Notes under the pieces: model-generated
What the model saw: the letters and a program-made list of their open reading frames with translations, nothing else
Database searches by the model: none
What the model was told of the DNA's origin: nothing
Shown: positions 15,616 through 23,586 of the stretch, piece after piece
How the letters are laid out: every line of letters begins with the position of its first letter
Position numbering within the stretch: position 1 is the first letter of the stretch
DNA from: Mycobacterium sp. 852002-51971_SCH5477799-a
GTDB lineage: Bacteria; Actinomycetota; Actinomycetes; Mycobacteriales; Mycobacteriaceae
Length of the DNA stretch: 64,000 bases
Assembly: GCF_001667145.1 (NCBI RefSeq)
Contig: NZ_LZIF01000116.1
Span: forward strand, 186,001-250,000
Direction of reading: 5' to 3'
Translations under genes and position numbers: made by a program

Positions 15616-18378
15616 ATGGCGGAGCAGTTCGTCAGCCGGCGACCGGAAAGGCAAGTCCTTGCGGAGTTTATTGACTCGGTGCCGCGCCAGCCGTGTGCCC
15701 TGGTTCTCGAAGGCGAGCCGGGCATCGGTAAGACGACGCTCTGGCTCGAGGCCGTGGGCCAGGCCCGGGCGCGTGGCTTCCGCACGCTGAGCTGCCGTGC
15801 GGCTGCCGCCGAGTCGGTGCTGGCTTACACCCTATTGGCCGACCTGCTCAGCGATGTCGATGACTCAAGCTGGGCGGACCTGCCGACGCCGCAGCGGCGA
15901 GCCCTGAATGGCGCGCTGTTGCGGCACCGTGTGGACGCCCATGAGATCGACCCCAGGGCAGTGGCGGCGGGGTTTGTGGCCGTCGTCTCCCGGTTGGCCG
16001 CTCAAAGCCCGGTTTTGATCGCGATCGATGACCTGCAATGGGTGGATACCTCCAGCGCCCACGTGGTGTCGTTCGCGGCGCGACGGCTCCCGGTCGGTGC
16101 GGCCTTGGTGTGCACGAGCCGTACCGCGGAGGCTGCATCGCAGCTGCAGCTGCCCAGCCCAGCTAATGTGCGCCGAATTCGATTGCAGCCGTTGACGTTT
16201 GGAGAATTACATCAGGTTCTGTTGACGCGACTGGGTAGGTCGGTCGCGCGTCCCACCCTCCTGCGCATTCATGAGATCGCGGGCGGGAACCCCTTTTTCG
16301 CGCTGGAGTTGACCCGGGAACTCGTTGCCGAAGGCCGCACCTCCGGATTGAGCCTGCCGAGCAGCCTCAATGACCTAGTCCGTTCGAGGATCAGCCGGGT
16401 CGGTGCCGAGGACGTCCTACTTGCCATGGCCAGCCTCCCCGATCCGACGGTGCCGGTGGTGGCGCAGGCTACCGACTCGACTCCGGATCAAGTGGTGGAA
16501 TCGCTCGGTGATGCCGAGATCAAAGCGGTGGTGGCCATCGCCGGAAACCAGCTGCGCTTCACCCACCCGATTCTGGCGCACGGCGTCTACAGCGCAGCGC
16601 CTCCTCGCCGCCGCCGCGAAATGCACCGGCGTCTGGCCGAACTCGTCGCAGAACCGGAGTTGCGCGCCCGACACCTTGCCCTGTCCGACGCCACAGGCGA
16701 GCCTCAGACTGTGGAAGCACTTGACGCCGCAGCAGAGATGGCGCGGGCCAGGGGCGCGCCCGCCGCCGCCGCCGAGTTGCTGGAGCTGGCAATTGGCCTC
16801 GGCGGGGATACCGCGGAGCGCCGCATCCAGTCAGCGGCCTACCACTTCAACGCCGGCGATGCCGGGCGCGCCCGGGCTGTACTGGAGCAAACCGTCGAAC
16901 GTCCTGCGCCGCCAAGGCTGCGGGCGGCGGCATTGCGGCTGCTGGGCCAGTGGAGCTTGCTCGATGGCAGTTCACGAGAGGCCGCCAAACTACTGGACCG
17001 CGCGCTCGCCGATGCGGGGAACGATCTGGCGTTACGTACCCTCATCTTGGTCCCGCTGTCATTCGCGCTACTCAACGTCGGCCAACGCGATCGTGCCGCA
17101 ATAAGCGTTGACGACGCCGTCGCCAGCGCTGAGGCACACGGCCAACCAGACCTTCTGAGCCAGGCTTTGGGCATGAAAGTGTTGGTGCAATTCCTGCTCG
17201 GCGGGGGCCTCGACGAGTCCCGCCTGCAGCGCGCACTTGAGCTAGATGACTCCGAAGTGCCGGTCTCGGCGCAGCTGCGCCCGAGGATGCACAGCGCGAT
17301 ACTGGTGGCCGCGACGGGTCGTCTCGAGCAGGCGCGACTAGAAATGCGCGCGATCAGGCGCAGCTACATCGAGCGCGGCGAGGAAAGCGAACTGATTCTG
17401 ATCGCATTCCACAGCGGTCTCAACGAGATATGGCGCGGTGACTTCGCTGAGGCAACTCGGACCGCCGACGACGCCATGGAGCGTGCGCAACAGCTGGGCC
17501 GGGACTTGCCGCTATCGGTGGCCCTCATGCTGCGGGCAGCAGCCGCGGCGTACACCGGTCTTGAGCACGACTCCCGGCGAGACGCCGGTCAGGCCCTCGC
17601 AGTCGGCGAGCGGTGCGACTCTCCGGGCCTGGTGACGGTGTGGCCGATCACCACGTTGGCCTTTCTTGATGTCTCAGTGGGTAACCACGATGCCGCGCTG
17701 CACACGCTCGAGCCTCTGTTGCGTGCCTTCAACGAGGCGTCGGAGGGAACCGAGATCTTTGTCGCGCCATTTCTTCCCGATGCCATCGAAGCGATGATCG
17801 GTCTCGGTCGCTTCGACGAGGCGGAGCCGCTGATCGAAGCCCTCGAGCGCAATGGCCGCCGGCTTGATCGCCCATGGATGTTGGCCACCGGCGCACGCTG
17901 TCGAGCGATGCTGCAGGCCGGGCGCGGTGCCCTCAGTGCCGCCACCACAACCGCCGACCTCGCCATGGCAGAACACCAACGCCTTCCGATGCCGTTCGAA
18001 CGCGCTCGCACGCAACTCCTGCTAGGCCAGCTGCAACGTCGACAGCGCCACCGCGACACCGCCAAGGCGACCTTGCGAGAGGCCCTGCAAACCTTTGAAC
18101 AACTCGGTGCCACGTTGTGGGTGGAGCGCCTGAAAACCGAACTGACACGGGGGTTTTTGGGAAAACGGAGCTCCGACGGGCTCACCCCGCAGCAACAGCG
18201 CGTCGCCGAGCTGGCTGTCTCAGGAATGACCAACCGCGACATCGCCGCCACGCTGTTCATCAGCGCCAAAACAGTCGAAGTCAACCTCAGCCACATCTAC
18301 CGCAAACTCAACATCCGCTCCCGAACGCAGCTCTACCGAAAACTTCAAGCTTCGAAACTCGAATCCGATACGGATTAG
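15616..18378 (+). CDS. LAL-type LuxR-family transcriptional regulator with AAA/STAND ATPase
   Basis: A 920-residue protein. The Walker A GEPGIGKTT is at residues 33-41 and Walker B (VLIAIDDLQW) near 135-142. A long helical TPR-like middle follows, and a LuxR helix-turn-helix closes the protein (LTPQQQRVAELAVSGMTNRDIAATL then KTVEVNLSHIYRKLNI). This is the MalT/LAL architecture: nucleotide-gated activation followed by DNA binding. Effector and targets are unknown. Both neighbours are separated by gaps over 300 bp, so the gene is probably autonomous. Confidence 0.9.
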   Translation: MAEQFVSRRPERQVLAEFIDSVPRQPCALVLEGEPGIGKTTLWLEAVGQARARGFRTLSCRAAAAESVLAYTLLADLLSDVDDSSWADLPTPQRRALNGALLRHRVDAHEIDPRAVAAGFVAVVSRLAAQSPVLIAIDDLQWVDTSSAHVVSFAARRLPVGAALVCTSRTAEAASQLQLPSPANVRRIRLQPLTFGELHQVLLTRLGRSVARPTLLRIHEIAGGNPFFALELTRELVAEGRTSGLSLPSSLNDLVRSRISRVGAEDVLLAMASLPDPTVPVVAQATDSTPDQVVESLGDAEIKAVVAIAGNQLRFTHPILAHGVYSAAPPRRRREMHRRLAELVAEPELRARHLALSDATGEPQTVEALDAAAEMARARGAPAAAAELLELAIGLGGDTAERRIQSAAYHFNAGDAGRARAVLEQTVERPAPPRLRAAALRLLGQWSLLDGSSREAAKLLDRALADAGNDLALRTLILVPLSFALLNVGQRDRAAISVDDAVASAEAHGQPDLLSQALGMKVLVQFLLGGGLDESRLQRALELDDSEVPVSAQLRPRMHSAILVAATGRLEQARLEMRAIRRSYIERGEESELILIAFHSGLNEIWRGDFAEATRTADDAMERAQQLGRDLPLSVALMLRAAAAAYTGLEHDSRRDAGQALAVGERCDSPGLVTVWPITTLAFLDVSVGNHDAALHTLEPLLRAFNEASEGTEIFVAPFLPDAIEAMIGLGRFDEAEPLIEALERNGRRLDRPWMLATGARCRAMLQAGRGALSAATTTADLAMAEHQRLPMPFERARTQLLLGQLQRRQRHRDTAKATLREALQTFEQLGATLWVERLKTELTRGFLGKRSSDGLTPQQQRVAELAVSGMTNRDIAATLFISAKTVEVNLSHIYRKLNIRSRTQLYRKLQASKLESDTD

Positions 18379-18710
18379 GATCCGTGCGAGGACGACACCG
18401 GCAATCGACCAATCACGGACGCGCACTAGAGGCGCAATTTGCGGTGACGCCGGTGCCCCCGCTGAACGGATCAGCCCGGCCGGCTGCTGTGTGCGTGCCC
18501 GAGGAGGGTGACGTCGCGGTACAGTCGCCCCCGCGATCGGGTCGCTCAGTCATGCTCTCCACACGCGGTGCTTGCCAAGTGAAATGAGCAGGCCTTCGGT
18601 GCCACCCGGCGGGACATGCTAATAGCCGACCTACAACTGGTAACCGCCATGTCCGTCTCCGCGGCGCAATGCCTTACCGACCCGGGCGCACTGCTCGGCG
18701 CTGAGTCCCG
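18379..18710. other. 332-bp region after the LAL regulator, no gene seen
   Basis: The flanking genes converge here. Reading frames on both strands lack starts with a ribosome site and have biased, non-protein-like composition. Confidence 0.4.
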
Positions 18711-18974
18711 TCAGTGTCGCAGCGTAGCCTGGCGCATCGGGCGCTGAAGGAAAATAACCGACGCAGAAATGAGCAGACTGAACCCCGCCACGGCGAGCAG
18801 TCCCCACGACCATCCGGTGATGGTGAACAAGTTCGGGGACCGGAGCGCCGCCATCGCAACGAGCGTGGCTGCGGTCAGCGCAGCGCTCACCAGCCAGCTC
18901 ACCCACCACGGCGCGAGAACACTTCGGGCCCAAACAGTTTGAGAATCGGCTCCGGCCAAACCAGGACGCGTCAA
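18711..18974 (-). CDS. Small two-helix membrane protein
   Basis: About 87 residues from a TTG just beyond the stop of the upstream gene. Two hydrophobic helices are clear (WVSWLVSAALTAATLVAMAAL and WGLLAVAGFSLLISASVIFL), ending in a basic tail. A longer frame to 19286 is open but its upstream part overlaps the neighbour in another frame and is only arginine-rich shadow. It is probably cotranslated with the neighbouring gene (stop at 18980). No family recognised. Confidence 0.5.
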   Translation of the reverse strand: MTRPGLAGADSQTVWARSVLAPWWVSWLVSAALTAATLVAMAALRSPNLFTITGWSWGLLAVAGFSLLISASVIFLQRPMRQATLRH

Positions 18975-18979
18975 TTTTC

Positions 18980-19495
18980 TCAGCTCTCGCCTACTCGCGG
19001 AAGCTGGCGCCCCGTCGGACTCAGCGCCTCGCGCCACTGCCGTCGCTCCGCCATCATCAAGAAGTCGTAGAACGCGAGCCATGACTCGCGTTCGTAGTCT
19101 CGCGGCATGCCGAAGGACACGATCCACGGCGGGGATGAGGGTTCGCTGATCTCGAAGAGACTGCACGCGCTGAGCTTTGGCCACTTGATGTGATAGGCGT
19201 CGCGAGGGAATTCGAACACCGTCACGTCGTGGCCGGCTTTGACACGCTCCGCAAGATCGGGGATTTGCAGTCGCCGTGCCAGCCAACCGGCATGTTTCAA
19301 TTTGTGTCCCCTCACCAGGGTGCAGCGCACCGTCCGCTCAGTGAGTTCCAGTCGCGCTAACGGGCGCTCTATCAGATCACCGATGGAGAAGGGATTGAGA
19401 CCCTCAAACACCCCGAACCATGGGCGGCGACGCAGCAGAAATAGCTCCGTTTGTGGGGGTGGAGTTGTCCGCAAGAACCATTCGTATACACCCAT
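18980..19495 (-). CDS. Uncharacterised protein with MG--EWFLRT-P--QTEL-LLRRRP N-terminus
   Basis: A 171-residue soluble-looking protein. The start is fixed by GAGGAG about 9 nt upstream of the ATG at 19495. The N-terminal 25 residues recur at 20394 in front of a lipoprotein. The middle has LERPLARLELTERTVRCTLVRG, and the C-terminal half is rich in aromatics (YHIKWPKLSACSLFEI, SWLAFYDFLMMAERRQW). No family recognised and no catalytic motif seen. It is followed directly by the small membrane protein gene, suggesting the two work together. Confidence 0.6.
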   Translation of the reverse strand: MGVYEWFLRTTPPPQTELFLLRRRPWFGVFEGLNPFSIGDLIERPLARLELTERTVRCTLVRGHKLKHAGWLARRLQIPDLAERVKAGHDVTVFEFPRDAYHIKWPKLSACSLFEISEPSSPPWIVSFGMPRDYERESWLAFYDFLMMAERRQWREALSPTGRQLPRVGES

Positions 19496-19611
19496 TCCGT
19501 TCTCTCCTCTCAAAGTCGGTGACGCGACGCGGGTGCGGCGCGACCGCTCGCAGCCGCGCTCTGCTCGGGCGCCATAACGCTTCCGGCAGCTCGATGCGAG
19601 CGGGGTAGAGC
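19421..19611 (-). repeat. Cassette copy A: promoter region plus 5' coding end
   Basis: This segment of about 190 bp matches 20319-20506 over the first 25 codons, the GAGAGGAGAGA ribosome site and about 110 bp upstream. Shared islands include GCTTCCGGCAG and AGCGGGG near the upstream end. Homology stops abruptly on both sides, as expected for a duplication. Confidence 0.7.
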
Positions 19612-19686
19612 TCCCCAACACACAGTTCGTGCGAACACGTTCTGGGACCTGGTTTTACCGACCGCATGCACCTCAGTCGCTAAGAG

Positions 19687-20262
19687 TTACGACTGCGGCG
19701 CAGTTTTATCCGACAAGCCGCTCTTGACTGCAGCGTCCTGCTTTTGCGCGACGGCAATCGCAAAATTTTGGGAAAGCGGATCATCTGCGGGACTGTCCAA
19801 CTCCATCGTCACGACGGCCTGCCCTTCGTGGAACGCAATGGTGTTCACTGCTTTGGAACCGTCTTTCGACTTCGCTACCCCCAGCGCTCCACCTTGTCCA
19901 ACGGGAGCGTCGGTTAACGTGGTATCGGGCAGGGCTGTCGATATCTTCTTCTTCTCCGCCTCGAAGGCTTTCTCAGCGGTGGCGGAATCCGGCGCAATGA
20001 TGATCCGGTCGTCGATCACCCGCGAGTGATCGCGGTTCCAGAACCCGACCGCGGCGCCCTTCGGAACGCCCTGTGCTGGTTTGGGCGAGGTGAAGGTGTC
20101 GCCCGGCAAATCAATGTCCGAGGCTTTGATTAGCAACTTGCTGTAGTCCTCAGGTGTTGACTTCGGCGACGAGTCGGTTGTGCTGTTGCTACAACCGGAT
20201 ATGGCCAAGCTGGCCGCCAGTGTCGCTCCAGCTATCGCCGTCATTACCTGGTCTGACCTCAC
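19687..20262 (-). CDS. Lipoprotein of unknown function
   Basis: A 191-residue precursor from a GTG preceded by AAGGAAGG. A signal sequence follows with lipobox Cys24 (AISGC). The mature part has a Ser/Thr linker, the LLIKASDIDLPGDTF region, GVPKGAAVGFWNRDHSRVI and a C-terminal NFAIAVAQKQDAAVK helix. This pattern is seen in mycobacterial surface lipoproteins of unknown role. The frame stays open upstream into the truncated cassette copy at 20394, so a longer chimeric product is formally possible. Confidence 0.72.
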   Translation of the reverse strand: MRSDQVMTAIAGATLAASLAISGCSNSTTDSSPKSTPEDYSKLLIKASDIDLPGDTFTSPKPAQGVPKGAAVGFWNRDHSRVIDDRIIIAPDSATAEKAFEAEKKKISTALPDTTLTDAPVGQGGALGVAKSKDGSKAVNTIAFHEGQAVVTMELDSPADDPLSQNFAIAVAQKQDAAVKSGLSDKTAPQS

Positions 20263-20394
20263 TGGCCTTCCTTTCTTCGCTCCTCCAAGCTCGATGGCTG
20301 TGGCAAAGGCAGTCGCGCGTGGTCGGCGACGCAGCAGATACAACTCCGTTTGCCGGGATGGAGCTGTCCGCAAAAACCATCGGTCCAGACCCAT
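20263..20394 (-). pseudogene. Truncated duplicate of the 18980-19495 gene's 5' end, in frame with the lipoprotein
   Basis: An ATG at 20394 with GAGAGGAGAG upstream starts a copy of the MG---WFLRT-P--QTEL-LLRRRP N-terminus. At about residue 26 similarity ends and the frame runs on through about 18 unrelated residues into the lipoprotein. It is a 5' fragment left by duplication. If translated, it would put a non-signal N-terminus on the lipoprotein. Confidence 0.55.
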
Positions 20395-20506
20395 GTCTCT
20401 CCTCTCAATGGGTAGGTGGCGCGACGTGCGTTCGGCCCGATGGCTCGCAGTCGCTCTCTGCGCGGGTGCCATCACGCTTCCGGCAGTTCGACGCTAGCGG
20501 GGCTAG
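20319..20506 (-). repeat. Cassette copy B
   Basis: Partner of the segment at 19421-19611, about 900 bp apart and in the same orientation. Conserved both upstream of the start and over the first 25 codons, then unrelated. Confidence 0.7.
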
Positions 20507-20870
20507 AGCCTCGACGAATCAGGATTTTCCCTACACTTTTGGTGGATCCTCATATCGACGACCAATTGAGACCGAGCATGGGGCTCTTGCCCTTACTGAT
20601 AGTTCGGTGAATGCCTGCCCCTCGGCGGAAATCATTGTCCCAGCAGGTAATACAGCGGTGCAAGACTGCGGGGCACCATCCCGTTGGCTGTCCAGCCAGG
20701 CATCAGGTCAAACGTGTACATCAACAGTTGGATCGGCCCGGCGTTCCTGAAACTGTAGGGAAATCACTTATTTACCCGCCCGTCTCACCGCGATACCGTT
20801 GGCCGCCTGCAAGCCTGAAATGAGAATGAGTTGAGTGGCGCATATGCCCACTCCCGACCGAGGAAGCCCA
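20507..20870. other. Intergenic region between divergent lipoprotein cassette and secreted protein gene
   Basis: No gene is supported. Short frames here lack starts or family likeness. The right edge supplies GAGGAAG, the ribosome site of the gene starting at 20871. Confidence 0.4.
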
Positions 20871-21134
20871 ATGATCAAGCGCACCTTTATCGCTATACCC
20901 GCCGCCATGCTGGCGTTCAGCGGTCTGGCATTCGCCGGAGTCGGCGGCCCCGGCGTCGCACAAGCCCTGCCCTGTTCTAACGACGTTACGGACGTAGATT
21001 ACTGCGGTCACGGGGGCGGCGGCGGCGGTGGACACGGCCACAGTCCATTCGGTACTGGTCCCGGTCAGATTGACCTCACCCCCGGCGTTACGCAAAACGG
21101 TCCGAGGAACCTCACGCCAGGTGCTGGGAGGTAG
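20871..21134 (+). CDS. Small secreted Gly/His-rich protein
   Basis: An 87-residue precursor; GAGGAAGCCC precedes the chosen ATG. Signal peptide at residues 1-33 (KRTFIAIPAAMLAFSG, cleavage near AQA-LP). The mature part has a cysteine pair, then a run CGHGGGGGGGHGHSPFG and a proline/glycine-rich tail. The His/Gly run could bind metal ions but this is inference. No family recognised. The longer start at 20835 would add residues before the signal peptide. Confidence 0.65.
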   Translation: MIKRTFIAIPAAMLAFSGLAFAGVGGPGVAQALPCSNDVTDVDYCGHGGGGGGGHGHSPFGTGPGQIDLTPGVTQNGPRNLTPGAGR

Positions 21135-21197
21135 ATGTACCCCGCGGGTGAACTCGTCATGGCTGCGTAGTGGCCGGATGGGGTGACCGGGGCGATC

Positions 21198-21356
21198 TAC
21201 AGGCGGCCGGGGTTCTTGTGGTCCCAGGCCTCGGCGAGGAGGTCGCGGACGAGCCGCTCGTCGGCGTTAGGGAGGTCGATCTCGACACAAGCGAGGCGCT
21301 TGCCCCAGTAGAACTCGAAAGCATTTTTCTCCCCGGTTGCGCGCCACGTCCTGGTT
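21198..21356 (-). pseudogene. C-terminal remnant of a MmcQ/YjbR-like protein
   Basis: Between a TGA (21357-21359) and a TAG (21198-21200) lie 52 codons with no start codon in a plausible position. They read like the end of a YjbR-family protein: FYWGKRLACVEIDLPNADE, then RLVRDLLAEAWDHKNPGRL. The N-terminal half is missing. Assignment is by recalled resemblance of the last 30 residues only. Confidence 0.4.
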
Positions 21357-21722
21357 CAGCTGCTCAGGTTTCTCGAAACAGGCCGTCAACCAGCATGTTC
21401 GGTCACTTGTCCGACGGAGTGGGGAACATGCGTTTGCGATGGAGCTGATTCATCTGATTGAAGACGGCGCGCCTCATACTTAACATAATGTCGCTTATCG
21501 GTAGAAGCTGATGTCGAGATCAGGAAAGCCCCCGCCATTGGCTTTGCACCGCACGACCTCGGCTGCCCGAACGCCCCCGCATTACCGCGCGCTACCCACC
21601 AGGCCGATGCGCGGCCCCGGCGGGTGGGTAGGTCGAACGTCGCGCACCATTGAACGTGCGGCGCGTCGGGTGCAACGAACGAGGCTGTCTGCCCCTTCCG
21701 CACCCAAGGCGACACCGACCTC

Positions 21723-21742
21723 AATACGTCACCGTGACGAAT
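21723..21742. repeat. 20-bp palindromic repeat, copy 1
   Basis: AATACGTCACCGTGACGAAT. The inner 13 bases CGTCAC-N-GTGACG are a perfect inverted repeat. Same core at 21917 and 22667. Confidence 0.75.
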
Positions 21743-21916
21743 TGTTTTGAACCGCGCCTACTTTGGTGCACCGCGTCGGACCGGTCTGGCTTGTCGCCCA
21801 GCACGCTCCGGCGCCCATGGAGCACGCTTAGCGTCAGGTGGCGCCCTACGGGGATGACATGGGGCCGCCGGGGACGATCGCTTCCGGGCCCCATCCCCTC
21901 CCCGCCCAATGACGTC

Positions 21917-21936
21917 AATACGTCACTGTGACGAAT
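21917..21936. repeat. 20-bp palindromic repeat, copy 2
   Basis: AATACGTCACTGTGACGAAT. A TGACGTCA palindrome lies immediately before it (21910-21917), and a C-rich tract lies left of that. It sits 61 bp from the 3' end of the zinc-ribbon gene. Confidence 0.75.
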
Positions 21937-21997
21937 AGCTGGGTACCGCAACGAGATTGGTATTCGAGGTTAGCCGCGTGTCAGTGCGGCTTGTGCC

Positions 21998-22222
21998 CTA
22001 ACGCTTGGAGCGCGCGCGGCGATGCGTGTCGGTCGACCAAAGATAGCCGCAATCCGAGCACTGCAGGTGCACCAATGTGCCCCGGTTGCTCAACAGATAC
22101 TGCCAGTGCGTATTGCAGTTTCGGCTGCTTCGGCAATCAGCACACCTGGTGCCGTGATCGCAGCACGGGCACGGCAACCATGCGCGGCGGCTGTGATCGG
22201 CAGTCGGATCAATCGGAAACAT
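21998..22222 (-). CDS. Small zinc-ribbon protein
   Basis: A 74-residue protein with many cysteines: PCPCCDHGTRCADC at residues 17-30, Cys36 with His39, and a closing CSDC pair at 55-58 followed by GYLW. This spacing suggests two zinc-knuckle clusters. The segment HWQYLLSNRGTLVHLQC is reminiscent of small actinobacterial proteins of unknown role. Its start overlaps the end of the DUF6400-like gene by 14 bp, so the pair is translationally coupled. It could bind nucleic acid or a protein partner. Confidence 0.65.
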   Translation of the reverse strand: MFPIDPTADHSRRAWLPCPCCDHGTRCADCRSSRNCNTHWQYLLSNRGTLVHLQCSDCGYLWSTDTHRRARSKR

Positions 22223-22439
22223 GAGCTGTTATCCGTTCGGGAAGCATACGTGCGCGAACCAGCTCGTCGTAGACCAGCTGCTGCTCGTCATCCAGATTCG
22301 AATACAGCATGTCGTAGGCCTTCTGCTCCTCGGCGAGCACGGCGACGGGGTCCCAGTGGTCACCAATTGCTTCGAGCACAGCGCTGCGCCTACGCGCCTC
22401 ATCGAGGGTCAGGTCATAGGCGAACTCGAGGTCGGCCAT
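22209..22439 (-). CDS. DUF6400-like small protein
   Basis: A 76-residue acidic, helical protein with GGAG 7 nt before the ATG. Motifs are DLTLDEARRRSAVLEAIGDHWDPVAVL, then AYDMLYSNLDDEQQLVYDELV. These resemble the actinobacterial DUF6400 family (recalled). It has no catalytic motif and no membrane helix. It is the first gene of a two-gene operon with the zinc-ribbon protein. Copy 3 of the palindromic repeat lies about 230 bp upstream of its start. Confidence 0.65.
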   Translation of the reverse strand: MADLEFAYDLTLDEARRRSAVLEAIGDHWDPVAVLAEEQKAYDMLYSNLDDEQQLVYDELVRARMLPERITAHVSD

Positions 22440-22731
22440 CTCACTCCAGCCATTAGCTACGCAAACGAACCGTTAGGATCGCCTAACTGACGCCGATTGC
22501 GCTATGGCGTACGTCACTCTCGTCGGTTGAGGTTCGTCACACTCCGCGGCATCGACGATCCCTCGACGGCGGGTTGAGCACTGCGCACGCCGGCACACGG
22601 TGCCCGGATTGCACACCCCCGGGCCGGCCCACGGTCTCCCCTCCCCTTCCCCCGCCCATCGCCCGTAATACGTCACTGTGACGAATATTGTTGTAGCGCA
22701 ACACTCTTGACTGCTCACACGACGTACGGTG
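22440..22731. other. Intergenic region carrying repeat copy 3
   Basis: 292 bp upstream of the DUF6400-like gene and downstream of the thioesterase. It contains a C-rich tract near 22635-22660 followed by the palindromic repeat. No gene supported. Confidence 0.45.
22667..22686. repeat. 20-bp palindromic repeat, copy 3
   Basis: AATACGTCACTGTGACGAAT, identical to copy 2. A C-rich tract lies on the same side as in copy 2, so the repeated unit may be longer than the palindrome. Confidence 0.75.
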
Positions 22732-23562
22732 TCAAGTGGTGCTGGGCGGGAAGTACATCTCCTGCTTTACCGTGCACACCAGTTCGCCGTTGCGATTGAA
22801 CATCGTCCCACTCGCGAGCGCGAGCGGACCAGCGCTGCTCGGTGACGACCGGTCGTATAGAAGCCAATCCGACAAGGCCGCCGGGGCATGGAACCACACC
22901 GAATGATCACGCTGAGCCGAGGCCCCGACACCACCGCGTGCGACGTATGCCGGTTCGGTCAACGTCACCGCCGACAGGTAGGCCACCAGACTGGCGGTGA
23001 GCACCGGATCGTCGGGGAGGTCGCCGTCGGGTCGCCACCACATCAGCGCCCGTGCGGGCGGAGCGTCCTGGGTGTCGATTGTCCGGCGTTCGAACCAGCG
23101 CAGGCTCGACCAGCGTCCTCGGGTGCTCTCGTCGGACTCCGCGAGGTGCGGCGGGACCCATGGCAGGGAATCCGGGCTCGCAGCCACGGGCATGGGTGGT
23201 TGGTAGACGACCGGTGTGGGCGCTGAATCGAAAACTTTGAACGAAGCCATCGCTTCCATCAGGATCTTGCCGTCTTGGCGAGCCGTAACCCGCCGCGCCG
23301 AGAACGTCCGGCCTTCCTGGAGGTCAACAACCTCGAAGTCGACCGGCCGACGCGAATCGCCAGGCCGAAGAAAGTACGTATGGACACTGTGCGGCGACCG
23401 ACCAGGCGCGGTGTGGCTGGCCGCCAACAAAGCCTGAGCCGAGATATGTCCGCCGAGAATATGGTTGGCGGGCGCAGGCAGTTGCTGCCCGACGAAGAGC
23501 CACCGGTCGAGCCTCTCAAGCTGCAAGCTTGCGAGCACGTCGCTAAGCGAAGATGACATCAC
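22732..23562 (-). CDS. Acyl-CoA thioesterase II (TesB family)
   Basis: A 276-residue double-hotdog protein. The N-terminal hotdog has RWLFVGQQLPAPANHILGGHISAQALLAA and HSVHTYFLRPGD; the C-terminal one has DHSVWFHAP, DWLLYDRSSPSS and GTMFNRNGELVCTVKQE. These are TesB hallmarks. It hydrolyses acyl-CoA to free acid and CoA in the cytosol. It follows the COG0523 GTPase gene by 24 bp on the same strand, so they may share a transcript, though the functional link is unclear. Confidence 0.88.
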   Translation of the reverse strand: MMSSSLSDVLASLQLERLDRWLFVGQQLPAPANHILGGHISAQALLAASHTAPGRSPHSVHTYFLRPGDSRRPVDFEVVDLQEGRTFSARRVTARQDGKILMEAMASFKVFDSAPTPVVYQPPMPVAASPDSLPWVPPHLAESDESTRGRWSSLRWFERRTIDTQDAPPARALMWWRPDGDLPDDPVLTASLVAYLSAVTLTEPAYVARGGVGASAQRDHSVWFHAPAALSDWLLYDRSSPSSAGPLALASGTMFNRNGELVCTVKQEMYFPPSTT

Positions 23563-23586
23563 CGACGTATCTTGCCGGATCGCGGC

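Larger units (their letters stand above)
21135..21997. other. 863-bp non-coding, decayed region
   Basis: Contains a YjbR-like gene remnant (21198-21356) and two copies of the AATACGTCAC-Y-GTGACGAAT repeat (21723 and 21917). C-rich tracts (CCCCTCCCCGCCC type) flank the second copy. No intact gene is supported. Confidence 0.5.

Noticed and set aside
22473..22718. 81-codon minus-strand frame containing the palindromic repeat
   Set aside because: The repeat simply reads FVTVTY in this frame; the remainder is low-complexity Gly/Arg and there is no ribosome site.
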